Positions 47,431 through 57,407 of a stretch of DNA of 64,000 nt are shown one piece after another. The DNA lies in assembly GCA_013297885.1 (NCBI GenBank), contig JAAFIR010000013.1, positions 1-64,000 of the forward strand, written 5' to 3'. The position numbers and the translations under genes were made by a program. Under the pieces are notes generated by a model. That model saw nothing but the letters and a program-made list of their open reading frames with translations, made no database searches and was not told the DNA's origin. Within the stretch, counting starts at the first letter, position 1, and every line of letters begins with the position of its first letter. This DNA is from Leptospirales bacterium (GTDB lineage: Bacteria > Spirochaetota > Leptospiria > Leptospirales > Leptospiraceae).

Positions 47431-49104
47431 TTAAGTAAGTTTTGCTTCTAAAAGTCCTTTTGCAATTACTCTTAATGCCATCACTTCTTCTGCACCTTCA
47501 AAAATGGAGAACACTCTAGAATCCACAAAATAACGAGACACAGCATATTCTTCAGCATAACCCATTCCACCGTGAATTTGCATTGCTTCTCTACAAACCC
47601 ATTCAGAAATTTTGGATGCATAAAATTTGATGAGAGTTGCTTCCATTTGACCTTTGTGTTCGTCTAGAAGTTTACCTACAGCATTTGTGTATTGACGTGA
47701 TGCTTGGATAATCATTGCCATACGAGCCAGTTTGTATTGAGTGAGGTTGTATTCATAAATTGGTTTTTTAAATACATGTCTTTCATTTGCATAACGAAGA
47801 GCTGCTTCAAATGCTGCCTGCATTACACCATTTGCTCTTGCTGCAGTTTGGATTCTTCCACCAGCAAAACCTTCCATTTGAAGATAAAAACCTTTTCCAC
47901 GAGCTGCTTCACCACCAACAAGATTTTCATCGGGAACAAAATAGTCTTGGAAAGATACTTCAAAAGAATGCATACCGCGATAACCAATTGTGCCAATTGC
48001 TTTTCCTTCGATGCGACCGCCCCCTTCTTGGGTGTGGTCAAATGAATGTCCCAAAAATCTTGGCTTTTCTGCAAGTAAAATTGAAAGTCCTTTGTGTTTT
48101 AATTCTGGGTCAGATTCAGTTCTGCATAATACTAATAAAACATTTGCATAACCTGCAAAAGTACACCAAGTTTTTACACCATTGATTTTCCAACCACCTG
48201 GAACCTTTACTGCTGGAACAGAAATTCCTGCAACGTCTGATCCATAATTTGGTTCAGTTACTGCAACTGCAGCCATCACTTCACCAGATGCTAATGCACC
48301 GAGCCATTTTTCTTTTTGAGCTTCAGTTCCACCTTTGAGGATTGCTTTGGAAACAATTTCTGGTCTAGTGATTAAACTTCCTGCAATTCCAAGTCCACCA
48401 CGAGATAATTCTTCAGTAACAACTAACATAGAAATATTGTCTGGTTTGTCTGAGGGTTGAATTCCACCATATGTTTCTGGAATACAAAGTCCAAAACAAC
48501 CCATATCGTTTAGACCTTTGATGATTTCTTCTGGGATGATGTCATCTGTTCTGTGAACATGTTCTGCATGAGGTTTTACAACATCTTCAGCAAATTTTCG
48601 GAAAGTTTCTCTAAACGAATCATGATCTTCAGAAAGTCCATAATTTCCAGCATGTCCTAGTTTTTGAATCATGTCGATCACTTTGGAGTAGTTTTCCATT
48701 TTAGAAGAGTCTTCAATAAAGTCTGAAATTTCTTTGTTGAATAGAAGTTCTTGAACTCTTTCTAAAGATGTTTCATATTCTTTTGGTCTAGAAATAACTT
48801 CGTTTCTTATATGAGATATAGTTTCAGCTGCAAATAAAACTGCCATTTCTTTTTCTAATTCTCCAACACTGAGGTTAGCATCCCAAGCGTATTCAAGAAA
48901 ATTTTCAGCGATTCTTTGTTCTGAAGTGAGCCAAGATAATTGGTAAGCAACATATTGGTTCTCGTCCATTTTGGAAACTGAGATTTGACCTTTTACTGTA
49001 CATTTTACAGCGAGGTTTTTAGTAATTTCTTCAATTAATGTATTAGTTGATGAAAGATATTTTAAAGCGACATCTTTATCCAATCCTAGAGTTGCAGTTG
49101 ACAT
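47431..49104 (-). CDS. acyl-CoA dehydrogenase with N-terminal extension, resembling methylsuccinyl-CoA dehydrogenase
   Basis: A FAD enzyme of 557 residues, longer than the usual 380-400 because of about 160 extra N-terminal residues, as in (2S)-methylsuccinyl-CoA dehydrogenase (Mcd) of the ethylmalonyl-CoA pathway. The core has MAAVAVTEPNYGSDVAG, GWKINGVKTWCTFAGYA, GGRIQTAARANGVMQAAFEA and MQIHGGMGYAEEYAVSR. The C-terminal IFEGAEEVMAL supplies the catalytic Glu region. Leptospira can use lipid-derived acyl-CoA, so either Mcd-like or general acyl-CoA oxidation is plausible; no ccr or ecm gene lies nearby to decide. The start ATG 49104 follows AAGGATGAGG on the minus strand. Confidence 0.82.
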   Translation of the reverse strand: MSTATLGLDKDVALKYLSSTNTLIEEITKNLAVKCTVKGQISVSKMDENQYVAYQLSWLTSEQRIAENFLEYAWDANLSVGELEKEMAVLFAAETISHIRNEVISRPKEYETSLERVQELLFNKEISDFIEDSSKMENYSKVIDMIQKLGHAGNYGLSEDHDSFRETFRKFAEDVVKPHAEHVHRTDDIIPEEIIKGLNDMGCFGLCIPETYGGIQPSDKPDNISMLVVTEELSRGGLGIAGSLITRPEIVSKAILKGGTEAQKEKWLGALASGEVMAAVAVTEPNYGSDVAGISVPAVKVPGGWKINGVKTWCTFAGYANVLLVLCRTESDPELKHKGLSILLAEKPRFLGHSFDHTQEGGGRIEGKAIGTIGYRGMHSFEVSFQDYFVPDENLVGGEAARGKGFYLQMEGFAGGRIQTAARANGVMQAAFEAALRYANERHVFKKPIYEYNLTQYKLARMAMIIQASRQYTNAVGKLLDEHKGQMEATLIKFYASKISEWVCREAMQIHGGMGYAEEYAVSRYFVDSRVFSIFEGAEEVMALRVIAKGLLEAKLT

Positions 49105-49194
49105 TTGTTTTCCTCATCCTTAAAATTTAGACTACAATACTATATTCTCTGAAATTATTTTCTTGTCATTTATGTTTTTTTTGTAGTTTAAAAG

Positions 49195-51108
49195 TTATAT
49201 GGCTTTAATTTTTGGTAAAGAATTACTTTCAATTAAATTGAGTAATTTTTGAGCTTTTTCAGATTTTGATTTATCTGAGGAGGTTTGTTTACCATTTGCA
49301 AGATGTGGATTTTTTTCTGAAACAATATTTTCTAAAGTTTTACTTAATTGAGATTTTTTTTGTTTCCAATCTTCATTGTCAGGATATAATATAGCATCTT
49401 CCTCAATATTTTTTACTTGTATGGGAATAATTCTAAACTTTCTTTGTGTTAATATATTATTAAATAAATCATAATCTTCAAAATATAATTTCACATCATT
49501 TAAAGAAGGAATTTTTTTTAATCCAAAATAGTAATTATCCAAAGTTTGGACAATCGAATCATAAATAAAATCTTCTTTTAAACTTAAAGCTTTATTGCTA
49601 AATAAACTTTGTTTTTCAGAAATTAATGATTGATAAGTTGTTTCATTCTTTCTGGCAAAAGATTCTTGTTCAGATATAATTTGTTTTTTTGCATTTTCTA
49701 AAACAGCATCTAAAAAAATAAAAAATGGGAAATAAAGAAAAATTTTGAAATACCAAGGAAGATATGAAAGATAAATTCTTTTTTCTAAATTTTGAAAAAC
49801 TACTGCAAAACTACTATCAGCGAGTAATCCTCTTAATTGCTTTTGATTTTTTTCCATATGATTTTTTATAGCAGAAGCTTTCCACATGTCGGATAAACCT
49901 AGGGTTGTTAAACCAGGAATGATTACTTTAAAATATCCTGGCTCTTTACCAGTAAAAATATGTATTGTTCCTTTTTGTAATTGCCACTGTGTATAAAGCA
50001 AGTCTTTATCTATAATTAATTCTTTCCACAATTCTGGATGGTATTCTAAAGCTTCTGCCTGTGGTATGAATTGTACAAGCTTACTCCATTTATTTGTTGC
50101 TGTCATTAAAGGTTTTTTAAAATCTTGTTTTGCTTTATTAATTTCATCTCTTGAAATTGCTTGGTATCTTTCTTCAACAACATTTTCTAATTTAATAATT
50201 GTTTCTATACAAAGCGACCCAGGATATGTTGAAGAATTAACTGATTTATATTGCTTAATTTCTTTTGCTTTCATCGCAGAGTATTTTGCAGTTTTTGTTG
50301 GGTATTTTTCTAAAGAGAAATATATTTTTTCTTCTAAATTTACTTTGTCTAACCTGCTTTTTTGAACAGGTTCAGCATTAACTGAAGGTATAATTTTTTC
50401 ATCTAAAAATTCTGCACAAGCTTCATAATGTTCTAATAATTCTATTGGCTTTAAAAAAAGTAAACCTTGACCAGGAATTTCTTTACCTAAATTCATTTCT
50501 AAAATTCGTTTTGTTAACTCTTTTGAAATATACTCTAGCATCTCGTCTGCCATTGGAATACCATTTTTATATTCTTGAAATCTTTTTAATGGATTTAGCA
50601 AAACTCCAATTGCTTTATCTGCATTTCCTTTTTGTTGAAATTCAAGTTGTAATTCTTTTTTAAAATTTTCGACAGCTGTTTGTTCTTTTGTATCAAACCA
50701 AGATTTAATTGAGTTGTAGGAAAAACCAATTAACTCTTCAAAAATATTATAAATTGTGTAAGTTTTTTCTTCACTAGGATGTGAAATAAAATAAGATTTA
50801 ACATTTAAACTTCTATTATGTGCATCATAATCAAAAGCTAAAACTTGCATCATAAATAAATTATTCACTAGAGAAGAAAAATTAGTAACAATGGATTTCA
50901 TATCTAATTGTAATACTTCCATTGTAGAATTATTTATATTGTATTGCATCCCTTTCATAGCGTTTTGAACTGAATTATGATTTTTTACTAATTTAATCAT
51001 TTCATGTTGGTGTTTGTTTGTTGGGTTAATTCCCATTAATATAGAGTCTTTGTCTTTACGAACTTTTATAAAAGGGTATTTTAATTCTTGTTCAGTGGGA
51101 GCAGACAT
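49195..51108 (-). CDS. conserved-looking hypothetical protein, 637 aa
   Basis: A large protein with no signal peptide. Most of it is helical and soluble. One hydrophobic stretch (YLSYLPWYFKIFLYFPFFIFLDAVLE, about residues 445-470) could be a membrane hairpin or anchor. Near the N-terminus, NKHQHEMIKLVKNHNSVQNA and LDMKSIVTNFSSLVNNLFMM are amphipathic. The C-terminal 50 residues are charged and Lys/Ser-rich. It lies between the acyl-CoA dehydrogenase and a giant lipoprotein, separated from the latter by a hairpin terminator, so it is its own unit. Not recognised. Confidence 0.6.
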   Translation of the reverse strand: MSAPTEQELKYPFIKVRKDKDSILMGINPTNKHQHEMIKLVKNHNSVQNAMKGMQYNINNSTMEVLQLDMKSIVTNFSSLVNNLFMMQVLAFDYDAHNRSLNVKSYFISHPSEEKTYTIYNIFEELIGFSYNSIKSWFDTKEQTAVENFKKELQLEFQQKGNADKAIGVLLNPLKRFQEYKNGIPMADEMLEYISKELTKRILEMNLGKEIPGQGLLFLKPIELLEHYEACAEFLDEKIIPSVNAEPVQKSRLDKVNLEEKIYFSLEKYPTKTAKYSAMKAKEIKQYKSVNSSTYPGSLCIETIIKLENVVEERYQAISRDEINKAKQDFKKPLMTATNKWSKLVQFIPQAEALEYHPELWKELIIDKDLLYTQWQLQKGTIHIFTGKEPGYFKVIIPGLTTLGLSDMWKASAIKNHMEKNQKQLRGLLADSSFAVVFQNLEKRIYLSYLPWYFKIFLYFPFFIFLDAVLENAKKQIISEQESFARKNETTYQSLISEKQSLFSNKALSLKEDFIYDSIVQTLDNYYFGLKKIPSLNDVKLYFEDYDLFNNILTQRKFRIIPIQVKNIEEDAILYPDNEDWKQKKSQLSKTLENIVSEKNPHLANGKQTSSDKSKSEKAQKLLNLIESNSLPKIKAI

Positions 51109-51156
51109 ATATCAATACTATTATCGGATTCGAATTATTTCAATCTAAATTTGTAC

Positions 51157-51187
51157 AAAAAAAAAGCTCTCCGTAGAGAGCTTTTTT
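51157..51187 (-). terminator. Rho-independent, bidirectional-looking terminator
   Basis: A perfect 10-bp stem at 51162-51171 and 51176-51185 (AAAAGCTCTC/GAGAGCTTTT) with loop CGTA, flanked by an A run on the left and a T run on the right. On the minus strand it lies 18 bases beyond the stop of the giant repeat-domain lipoprotein and before the next gene's start. Confidence 0.85.
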
Positions 51188-51204
51188 ATTTGAAAAAAAA
51201 TTAA

Positions 51205-54200
51205 CTAGTTTTGAGGAGCATTAAAGAAATCATTTGCTGAACAACCTGCTTGACCAACATCAATAATATTTCTGCTAGAATCTAAGCAAAATAATTGCCA
51301 CCATCTACTTACTTGTCCAGAACCAACGGAATAAGTTCTAACTAATCCAGTTGACTTAAATACTCTAACATTTGCACCAGAAACAGACATTGTCGCATCA
51401 TTACTCCAATTGAATATACTATATCCTCTTCTTGTAATATTTGGATTTGACCAGAAAGTATTTTTTGCAGTTACTGTTTCAGGACCAAAACCTGTTGTGA
51501 TATCAAAATCCAAAGTTAAATCACCACCAAGTCTTGTCCTATGTGGTTGATTCCATACAACTTGACATTTGCTAGAATCACCTCCACTAACAGTGTTTGC
51601 TTGGCAAGTTCCTGAACCATATTCAAGATGAGAATCCAAATCTCTAGGCATAGCATCCCATGATAATACAATTCTTACTTCAGATGCACCTAGAACAGGT
51701 GAAACTAAAATGTTTTGGTTTGAAGGTGTAGTAGTTCCTGCAGAGATTACAGTTTCATAAGTTGTAGAAACCCCTGACCCTGTTACTTCTACTGTGTAAT
51801 TTCCAGGAGGAACATTTGGTATAGCATATGATCCGTCAGAATTACTTACAACAGCAGGAATTTCAGTGACACCATCAACACCTGTTGCATAAGCCCCAGT
51901 TTGTACATTTACTCCGGGTCTAAGTCTCACAGTTAATCCACCCAAACCTTGGTTTGTTAATGCAGATAAAGTTCTACCTGAAATTGCAGCTGGAGGATTT
52001 GAGTTTGGAATCATTGTAATGATGTCAAAATTTGTAATCGCATTATTTTGAATTACAACTAAACCAGTTACAGGAACCATTCCAGGAGCAGTAAAATTAA
52101 TTCTCCAAGAACCAGCATTCACTTTGAAGATTGTGTAGTTTGGTTGGTTAGAAAATGAAGTTCCACCAGTAGTTAAAGATGCTGGTTGAATTGGAGCTGT
52201 TGGTCTAGTTCCAACTGAAGGGTTTCTCAATTCTAAGCTATATGCTCCAGTATAATTAAATCCACCTGGTATTCTTACAAAACCTGTAAGTGTTCCATTT
52301 CCAGATTGGGTTACAATTGGCATATTTAGAATTGTTGCAGGTCCACTTGAAGGAACTGAAACTGAAAAATAAGAATCAATTCCATTATTGGAAACTCTGA
52401 TAGTGTAATTTCCTGGATTAATGTTGTTAATAGAATAATTACCAGTTCCATTTGTAGTTACATTACCTACTATTGTATCTGTTCCAACAACTAATCTTGA
52501 GCCAGAACCAATTGTGCAAGTAGGAGAATCAGGAGCTCCACTAGCAACGTTACAATCTCTTCTAACATCTGCTACAAAATTTCCATTAGCATCAATTCTT
52601 CCTAATGTAACCACTGCACCAGAAACTGCTCCAGTTGATATTGCATCAGTAACTATACCAGATATAGATCTTCTTGGGTTATGAAGAACATTATTTATAA
52701 CATTTAAAGTTACAGGTGAAGTTGGATAAGTGTTAGTTGCAAAGTTTGAAGTATCAGCTTGTGTAGAACCAGCAGCTATATGTCCAAGTGGATCAACAGT
52801 AAAGATTGCATAAGAGCTGTTTCTAAAATTGTATTGAGAGCCATTTCTTAAGTCAACTGAACTAGTTGAAGAATTTGCAGTTGTTACATTATTAGTTGTG
52901 TCACTTAATAATTTTGCACCAGCAAATTGACTAATAGCATAAGCTAATCTTGATTGATCATCGGTTAAGTTTGCAGGTAAAGGAACAACTCTAGAAGTTC
53001 CGTTAAAAGCGTATTGACCTAATGCACTTGTAGTTGTAATATGAGCAACTGGGTTACCAGAATTATCAGTGTTACCAAGCATAATTGCAAACATACCATT
53101 AATTCCATAACCTACACTATTAAAACCACCTTGAGCCAAATTTCCAGCATAAGCATTTCTTGTAGTTCCATTTGACAAAGTATCCATTACAATAGTTTCA
53201 CCAGTAATTTGAGCTCTTTGAGAACTTGGAAATAATGTTAGTGGAGGGTTGCTGTAATCGGTTCCATTTAGAGATATAGTATAAGTTGTTGAATTCAAAT
53301 AACCAGGAGCAGAAATATAATAGTCCCAAACTCCAGCAGTTGCAGTAAATCTAACTACATTATTAGTAACTTCATAGATTTTGTTTCCATATGTAGAGTA
53401 GGTCCATGGGCCAGTTCCTGGATTTGCAATAACACAAGATGGTTGGAATCCACCAGAAGCACAAAAAGAAGAACAAGTCGGTTTATTTGCACAAGCTTCT
53501 CTCATCCAAAGTCCAGCTGAGTTTCTGTAAGTGTCAATAACAGATTGTGGAAGACCTGGAAAATTAGCAGCATTTAATAAATAAGCTAAATTGCTTGGAG
53601 CTTGTAGAGTAGAAGGTCTGAAATTAATTACCGAACCAGGAATGTATGGTAAAGATCCATCTGTAACTGTACCAGTAATATTTGCAATTCTAGGTGCTGA
53701 ACTAATTGGAGTAGAAGTTAAATTAACTGTTCTATTTCCACCAGCAGAATGTGCAGTAAATAGAAAAGAATTAGAAGCAGTGATAAAATTGTTTCTAGAA
53801 GTTTCAATTGTGTACACTCCAGTTGATAAACTTGCAATGTTAAAATTAAAATTTCCGCCTGTATCTGCAGCAACAGTTGCAATCACATTTCCTTGAGCAT
53901 CCTTCAAAATTCCAGTAAAGTTTGTTAAATCATTTGCAGGAACTGGGTTTGTGCCTCCACTCGCTGAACCTGGGGTTACAGCAGCATTAATCACTCTAGC
54001 AGAAATTGTTGCTTGAGAAGAAGTAGCTGCTTGCCAAGTTAAATTTGCAGTATTGGCATTTAAAGTAGTTGGTGTAAGGTTATTATTTCCAGTGAAATTG
54101 AATTGAACATTATTTGTTAAATTTTCAAATGGTCTTCCATTGGAAGAAATTGAACTTCCAAGAATTTGAACAGTATAATTTCCATTTGCTAAATTAGCTA

Positions 54201-55017
54201 AATCTGGATCCATTCCTTGGTTAAAAGAATAATTCCCATTTGCATCAGTTACGGTTGTAGCGATTATGTTTCCATTATTATCTCTTAAATTAACTGTAAC
54301 ACCGCTTAAATTTCCAGCAGGAATGTTTACATCGCCAGTAAAACCAGGCGTTTTAACATTACCGTTAATAACTGCAGGACCTGAACTAAAGTAAAGTCTA
54401 TTTGCATTTATTTCATTTACAGTGACTTGGTTTGCACCGGAAATAGTTGGATCAAATGTAAAATTAAAGTCTTGGTAAGCTGCACTTAATCCATTTCCAG
54501 TATTAATTAATACTCTATAATTGCCATTACCCATTGTTGGAACATTAAAAGAATAATTTCCATTTGGGTCTAGATTTGTTGTTGCAACAACATTTCCATT
54601 TGCATCTACAAGTTGAACTTGAATTAAAGTCAAATCAAGTTTTGTTCCGTTTTCAGCAGCACAGCCAACCGGTATGTTATTTGCAGGTGGATTTGTGCAA
54701 AGCTGGACTCCATCTATTACTGGAACAATTGAACCTGTAATTTGAGCCGGACCACTTGTAGCAACTTCCTGAGTTGGTGTTCCTGAAATAATTGTATTTT
54801 GTGGAAGTGGAATGCCATTTGAATCTGGTTGTGTGCTAATAGTGTTATTTGCACCAGTTACACCGTCTGTACCACTTTGACTACCACCATTAACAGAACC
54901 TCTACCCTGACCCGTAAGTGCCATCATCCAAATTGCACCACGTTTTTTCTTTTTGCTGCAATCTGCAGTAAAAAAGAATGCTGAAATTAAAAGTATGTAG
55001 AAAGGTATTCTTCTCAT
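51205..55017 (-). CDS. giant lipoprotein with carboxypeptidase-regulatory-like repeats and a YfaP-like C-terminal domain
   Basis: I chose ATG 55017 (MRRIPFYILL) because GGAGAAG lies just before it; two ATGs further upstream are in frame. The lipobox is FTADC followed by SKKKKRG. The 1270-residue protein is made of repeated Cna-B/CarboxypepD_reg-like modules: D.NG.YSFN..M...NY.V.I occurs many times (for example DANGNYSFNQG, GTGNYSINNINPGNYTIRV, SDGSYAIPNVPPGNYTVEV). The last 160 residues open with VRIVLSWDAMPRDLDSHLEY, typical of YfaP-like domains. It is probably a surface-exposed or periplasmic structural or binding protein. A strong promoter lies upstream and a terminator downstream, so it is monocistronic. 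Confidence 0.8.
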   Translation of the reverse strand: MRRIPFYILLISAFFFTADCSKKKKRGAIWMMALTGQGRGSVNGGSQSGTDGVTGANNTISTQPDSNGIPLPQNTIISGTPTQEVATSGPAQITGSIVPVIDGVQLCTNPPANNIPVGCAAENGTKLDLTLIQVQLVDANGNVVATTNLDPNGNYSFNVPTMGNGNYRVLINTGNGLSAAYQDFNFTFDPTISGANQVTVNEINANRLYFSSGPAVINGNVKTPGFTGDVNIPAGNLSGVTVNLRDNNGNIIATTVTDANGNYSFNQGMDPDLANLANGNYTVQILGSSISSNGRPFENLTNNVQFNFTGNNNLTPTTLNANTANLTWQAATSSQATISARVINAAVTPGSASGGTNPVPANDLTNFTGILKDAQGNVIATVAADTGGNFNFNIASLSTGVYTIETSRNNFITASNSFLFTAHSAGGNRTVNLTSTPISSAPRIANITGTVTDGSLPYIPGSVINFRPSTLQAPSNLAYLLNAANFPGLPQSVIDTYRNSAGLWMREACANKPTCSSFCASGGFQPSCVIANPGTGPWTYSTYGNKIYEVTNNVVRFTATAGVWDYYISAPGYLNSTTYTISLNGTDYSNPPLTLFPSSQRAQITGETIVMDTLSNGTTRNAYAGNLAQGGFNSVGYGINGMFAIMLGNTDNSGNPVAHITTTSALGQYAFNGTSRVVPLPANLTDDQSRLAYAISQFAGAKLLSDTTNNVTTANSSTSSVDLRNGSQYNFRNSSYAIFTVDPLGHIAAGSTQADTSNFATNTYPTSPVTLNVINNVLHNPRRSISGIVTDAISTGAVSGAVVTLGRIDANGNFVADVRRDCNVASGAPDSPTCTIGSGSRLVVGTDTIVGNVTTNGTGNYSINNINPGNYTIRVSNNGIDSYFSVSVPSSGPATILNMPIVTQSGNGTLTGFVRIPGGFNYTGAYSLELRNPSVGTRPTAPIQPASLTTGGTSFSNQPNYTIFKVNAGSWRINFTAPGMVPVTGLVVIQNNAITNFDIITMIPNSNPPAAISGRTLSALTNQGLGGLTVRLRPGVNVQTGAYATGVDGVTEIPAVVSNSDGSYAIPNVPPGNYTVEVTGSGVSTTYETVISAGTTTPSNQNILVSPVLGASEVRIVLSWDAMPRDLDSHLEYGSGTCQANTVSGGDSSKCQVVWNQPHRTRLGGDLTLDFDITTGFGPETVTAKNTFWSNPNITRRGYSIFNWSNDATMSVSGANVRVFKSTGLVRTYSVGSGQVSRWWQLFCLDSSRNIIDVGQAGCSANDFFNAPQN

Positions 55018-55081
55018 TTTCTTCTCCATTTTCATTTATTATAATTTAATTTTACTAATCTTTAATCAGAAAAGTGTAGTA

Positions 55082-55109
55082 ATTATAAACTATAACGAAA
55101 AGATGTCAA
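55082..55109 (-). promoter_or_regulatory. consensus sigma-70 promoter of the giant repeat-domain lipoprotein
   Basis: On the minus strand, TTGACA (55109-55104) and TATAAT (55087-55082) are perfect consensus hexamers separated by 16 bases. Transcription would begin near 55075, leaving a leader of about 58 bases before ATG 55017. It is the best promoter in the window and suggests high expression. Confidence 0.8.
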
Positions 55110-55183
55110 GAAAAAAAACACAGAATTGTAATTTTTTTTTAATATTCTATAAATTAACTCAAGCTTTTGGTAATTTTAATAAA

Positions 55184-55978
55184 TCAATCATCATTTTTAG
55201 ATGTGATTCTATCTAAATCCAATTTACGAACTCTTTCATCCATTAAATAAATGATTTTTAAATTTAATTCTTTTATCATATTTCCAAGTAATGGATTTTT
55301 TGAATTTTCAATAATTGTTTCAGAAATTTCCGTACTTAATTGTTTTGTGATACCATTCAAAAAAGGAATATCGTTCAGTCTCTTAAAGCCTTCTTTTGAT
55401 TCTAAAGAATTTTGCACCATCAATATTATTTCATGTTTATGTGAGTTCATCACTTCAGAATTTAATTTATTAAAATCCATTCCTTCTACTACTTCTTTCA
55501 CTCTTTCAAGTGATCGAATAAAAATTGCATCTGAAATAGTATCTACAAAAAAATCTATAAATGTAAAATTTAATTCTCTGTCTTTGAACTTGCTTATGTC
55601 TTTTTCTTCTCTTTTAATAAATTTATATGTAATAATAATTAATTTTACAGTTGATAATAGTAAAAAAAATCTTAATGAAGGAAATGGTAAAAGTCCTGGG
55701 ATATAATACCAAGAATTTTGAATGTACTTTAATTTGTCATCTTTGGATTTAATTCGAAAAATAAAACGAAATCCCCAAAGTATTACAACCAAAAAGTCAA
55801 TTCCAATAATTCCTCCTGTAGCAATTTTTGGAATAATTGCTTCATAAGAATTTTTAAACAAAATTAATGAAATATCAAATATCAAAATCAAATGTAAAAG
55901 ATAAGAAATTCCTGTTGTTGGAATGAATGGTCGCCAAGGTTGGATAAAACGGATAAAAGTTAAAACTATATTTTTCAT
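55184..55978 (-). CDS. membrane protein of unknown function, 264 aa
   Basis: Three or four hydrophobic segments in the first half (about residues 20-45, 52-75, 90-125) are followed by a soluble, charged helical half. The layout (IATGGIIGIDFLVVILWGFRFIFRIKSK, then a span with LPFPSLRFFLLLSTVKLII) recalls the voltage-sensor part of ion-channel proteins (an Arg on a span near 75), but no pore motif is present. The start overlaps proC by four bases (ATGA), so it is the third gene of the yggS-proC operon. The family is unknown to me; it may be a Leptospira-type conserved membrane protein. Confidence 0.6.
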   Translation of the reverse strand: MKNIVLTFIRFIQPWRPFIPTTGISYLLHLILIFDISLILFKNSYEAIIPKIATGGIIGIDFLVVILWGFRFIFRIKSKDDKLKYIQNSWYYIPGLLPFPSLRFFLLLSTVKLIIITYKFIKREEKDISKFKDRELNFTFIDFFVDTISDAIFIRSLERVKEVVEGMDFNKLNSEVMNSHKHEIILMVQNSLESKEGFKRLNDIPFLNGITKQLSTEISETIIENSKNPLLGNMIKELNLKIIYLMDERVRKLDLDRITSKNDD

Positions 55979-56745
55979 TTAGATATTTTTTTTAATTCAT
56001 CTGATCTAAGTTTGGCTTGGTACACGGATTCAGAAATTCCAAAACTAGTTCCGTTTTTTTCCCATTCAGATAAACCAAAAATTGTTGTACCTCCAGCTGA
56101 AGTAACTTTATTTCTTAAATCCATTGGATGGGATTTTTTTTCTTCGTATTCTTTTTGCAAAAATTCTGTTGAACCAAGAATAGTTTGAATTGAAATTTTT
56201 AAAGCATCATTATAACTAAGTCCAGATTTTACTCCACCTTCTGCTAAACTTTGTACAAAACTAAACACAAATGCAGGACCAGAACCAGCTAGAGCAGTAA
56301 ATGAGTCGATTAAATTTTCATTTTGTAATTCGATGAGTAACCCTAAGTCAGTAAAAATTTCAATTACATCTGAATAAATTTCTTTATCACCATAATAACC
56401 CATACAACCTTTTGAAATTTGTAGAGGAAGGTTTGGCATTAACCTAACAAGTTTTGAACCATAGTAATTTTTTTTTTCAATAGTTGATAAACTAATTCCA
56501 GCAGCTATAGAGATAATTTTTCTTTCTACTGTAAATTTTTCAATTACTTCTAAAATTTTATCTGGTTTAACTGCAAGAATAATTATTTCAGCATTTGATG
56601 TTGCTTTTTTCAAATCTGTTTCTAAATCTGGAATATTTTTTTGAAAAGGGTCAAATCCTTTAACTTCAAAATTTACGTTTTTTTTGAGACTAGTATAAAT
56701 TGGAAGTCCCATATTTCCTAGTCCTACTACTAAAATTTTTTTCAT
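55975..56745 (-). CDS. proC: pyrroline-5-carboxylate reductase
   Basis: Reduces pyrroline-5-carboxylate to proline with NAD(P)H, the last step of proline synthesis. The 256 residues match the family (about 265). The Rossmann motif VVGLGNMGLPI begins the protein. AEIIILAVKPDKI, SIAAGISLSTIE, RLMPNLPLQISKG, ALAGSGPAFVF and the signature VTSAGGTTIFGL (usual VTSPGGTT) are all present. The start overlaps the yggS gene by four bases, a very common gene pair. A membrane protein follows in the same operon. Confidence 0.93.
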   Translation of the reverse strand: MKKILVVGLGNMGLPIYTSLKKNVNFEVKGFDPFQKNIPDLETDLKKATSNAEIIILAVKPDKILEVIEKFTVERKIISIAAGISLSTIEKKNYYGSKLVRLMPNLPLQISKGCMGYYGDKEIYSDVIEIFTDLGLLIELQNENLIDSFTALAGSGPAFVFSFVQSLAEGGVKSGLSYNDALKISIQTILGSTEFLQKEYEEKKSHPMDLRNKVTSAGGTTIFGLSEWEKNGTSFGISESVYQAKLRSDELKKISK

Positions 56746-57380
56746 AAAGAATTCCTTGTTCCAAAAATTGCAGAACCAACTCGAATATAATCGGATCCAT
56801 TTTCAGCAGCAATTTTGAAGTCACCGCTCATTCCCATAGATAAAAAATGATTTGGACAATATTTAATTCTGATCTCATTTAGTTCAGAAAAAACTTTTTT
56901 AGTTTCTTCTAAATTTCCATCTGAGGGACCCATTGTCATTAAACCATAAAATTTACAATATTCATTTTCTTGTTCTAATTCTTTTTTGATTTGCTCAATG
57001 AGTTCTGTTTTTTCATAACCTGATTTTGTATTTTCATTTGTAAGATTTGTTTGTAAAAAAAAATTTATCAAAGTTTTTTTTTGTTCTGATTGTTTTTTTA
57101 ATTCAATTAAAGAGGAATTACTTCCAACTCCATGAGTAAATTCAAAATTACCAAAAAGTTTTTTTATAGTTCCTGTTTGAACAGGACCAATATGATGAAG
57201 TTCAATTTGATTTTCTTTTTTTAAAATTTCAAATTTTTCGATGCCCTCTTTGATTTTATTTTCACCAAAAATTTTGATTCCTTCTCTATGAGCTAATGAA
57301 ATTATTTCAATTGGATAAGTTTTGGAAACAGCAATTAATTTAGGAGGATTTTTTGGACGGATAAATTCTATCTCATCCAA
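56742..57380 (-). CDS. YggS-type pyridoxal-phosphate homeostasis protein
   Basis: A PLP-binding TIM-barrel protein that buffers free PLP. KLIAVSKTYP (about residues 14-23) contains the PLP-linked Lys. ELHHIGPVQTGTIKKLFG, GLMTMGPSDGNLEETKKVF, LSMGMSGDFKIAAENGSDYI and RVGSAIFGTR complete the pattern. The only usable start is TTG 57380, giving 212 residues and an N-terminus shorter than the usual 220-235; upstream codons in the same frame (NYRHI) look like family sequence, so a non-standard start or loss of the first helix is possible. It is first in the yggS-proC operon. Confidence 0.88.
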   Translation of the reverse strand: MDEIEFIRPKNPPKLIAVSKTYPIEIISLAHREGIKIFGENKIKEGIEKFEILKKENQIELHHIGPVQTGTIKKLFGNFEFTHGVGSNSSLIELKKQSEQKKTLINFFLQTNLTNENTKSGYEKTELIEQIKKELEQENEYCKFYGLMTMGPSDGNLEETKKVFSELNEIRIKYCPNHFLSMGMSGDFKIAAENGSDYIRVGSAIFGTRNSL

Positions 57381-57407
57381 AATATGTCTGTAGTTTTGGT
57401 AATACAG

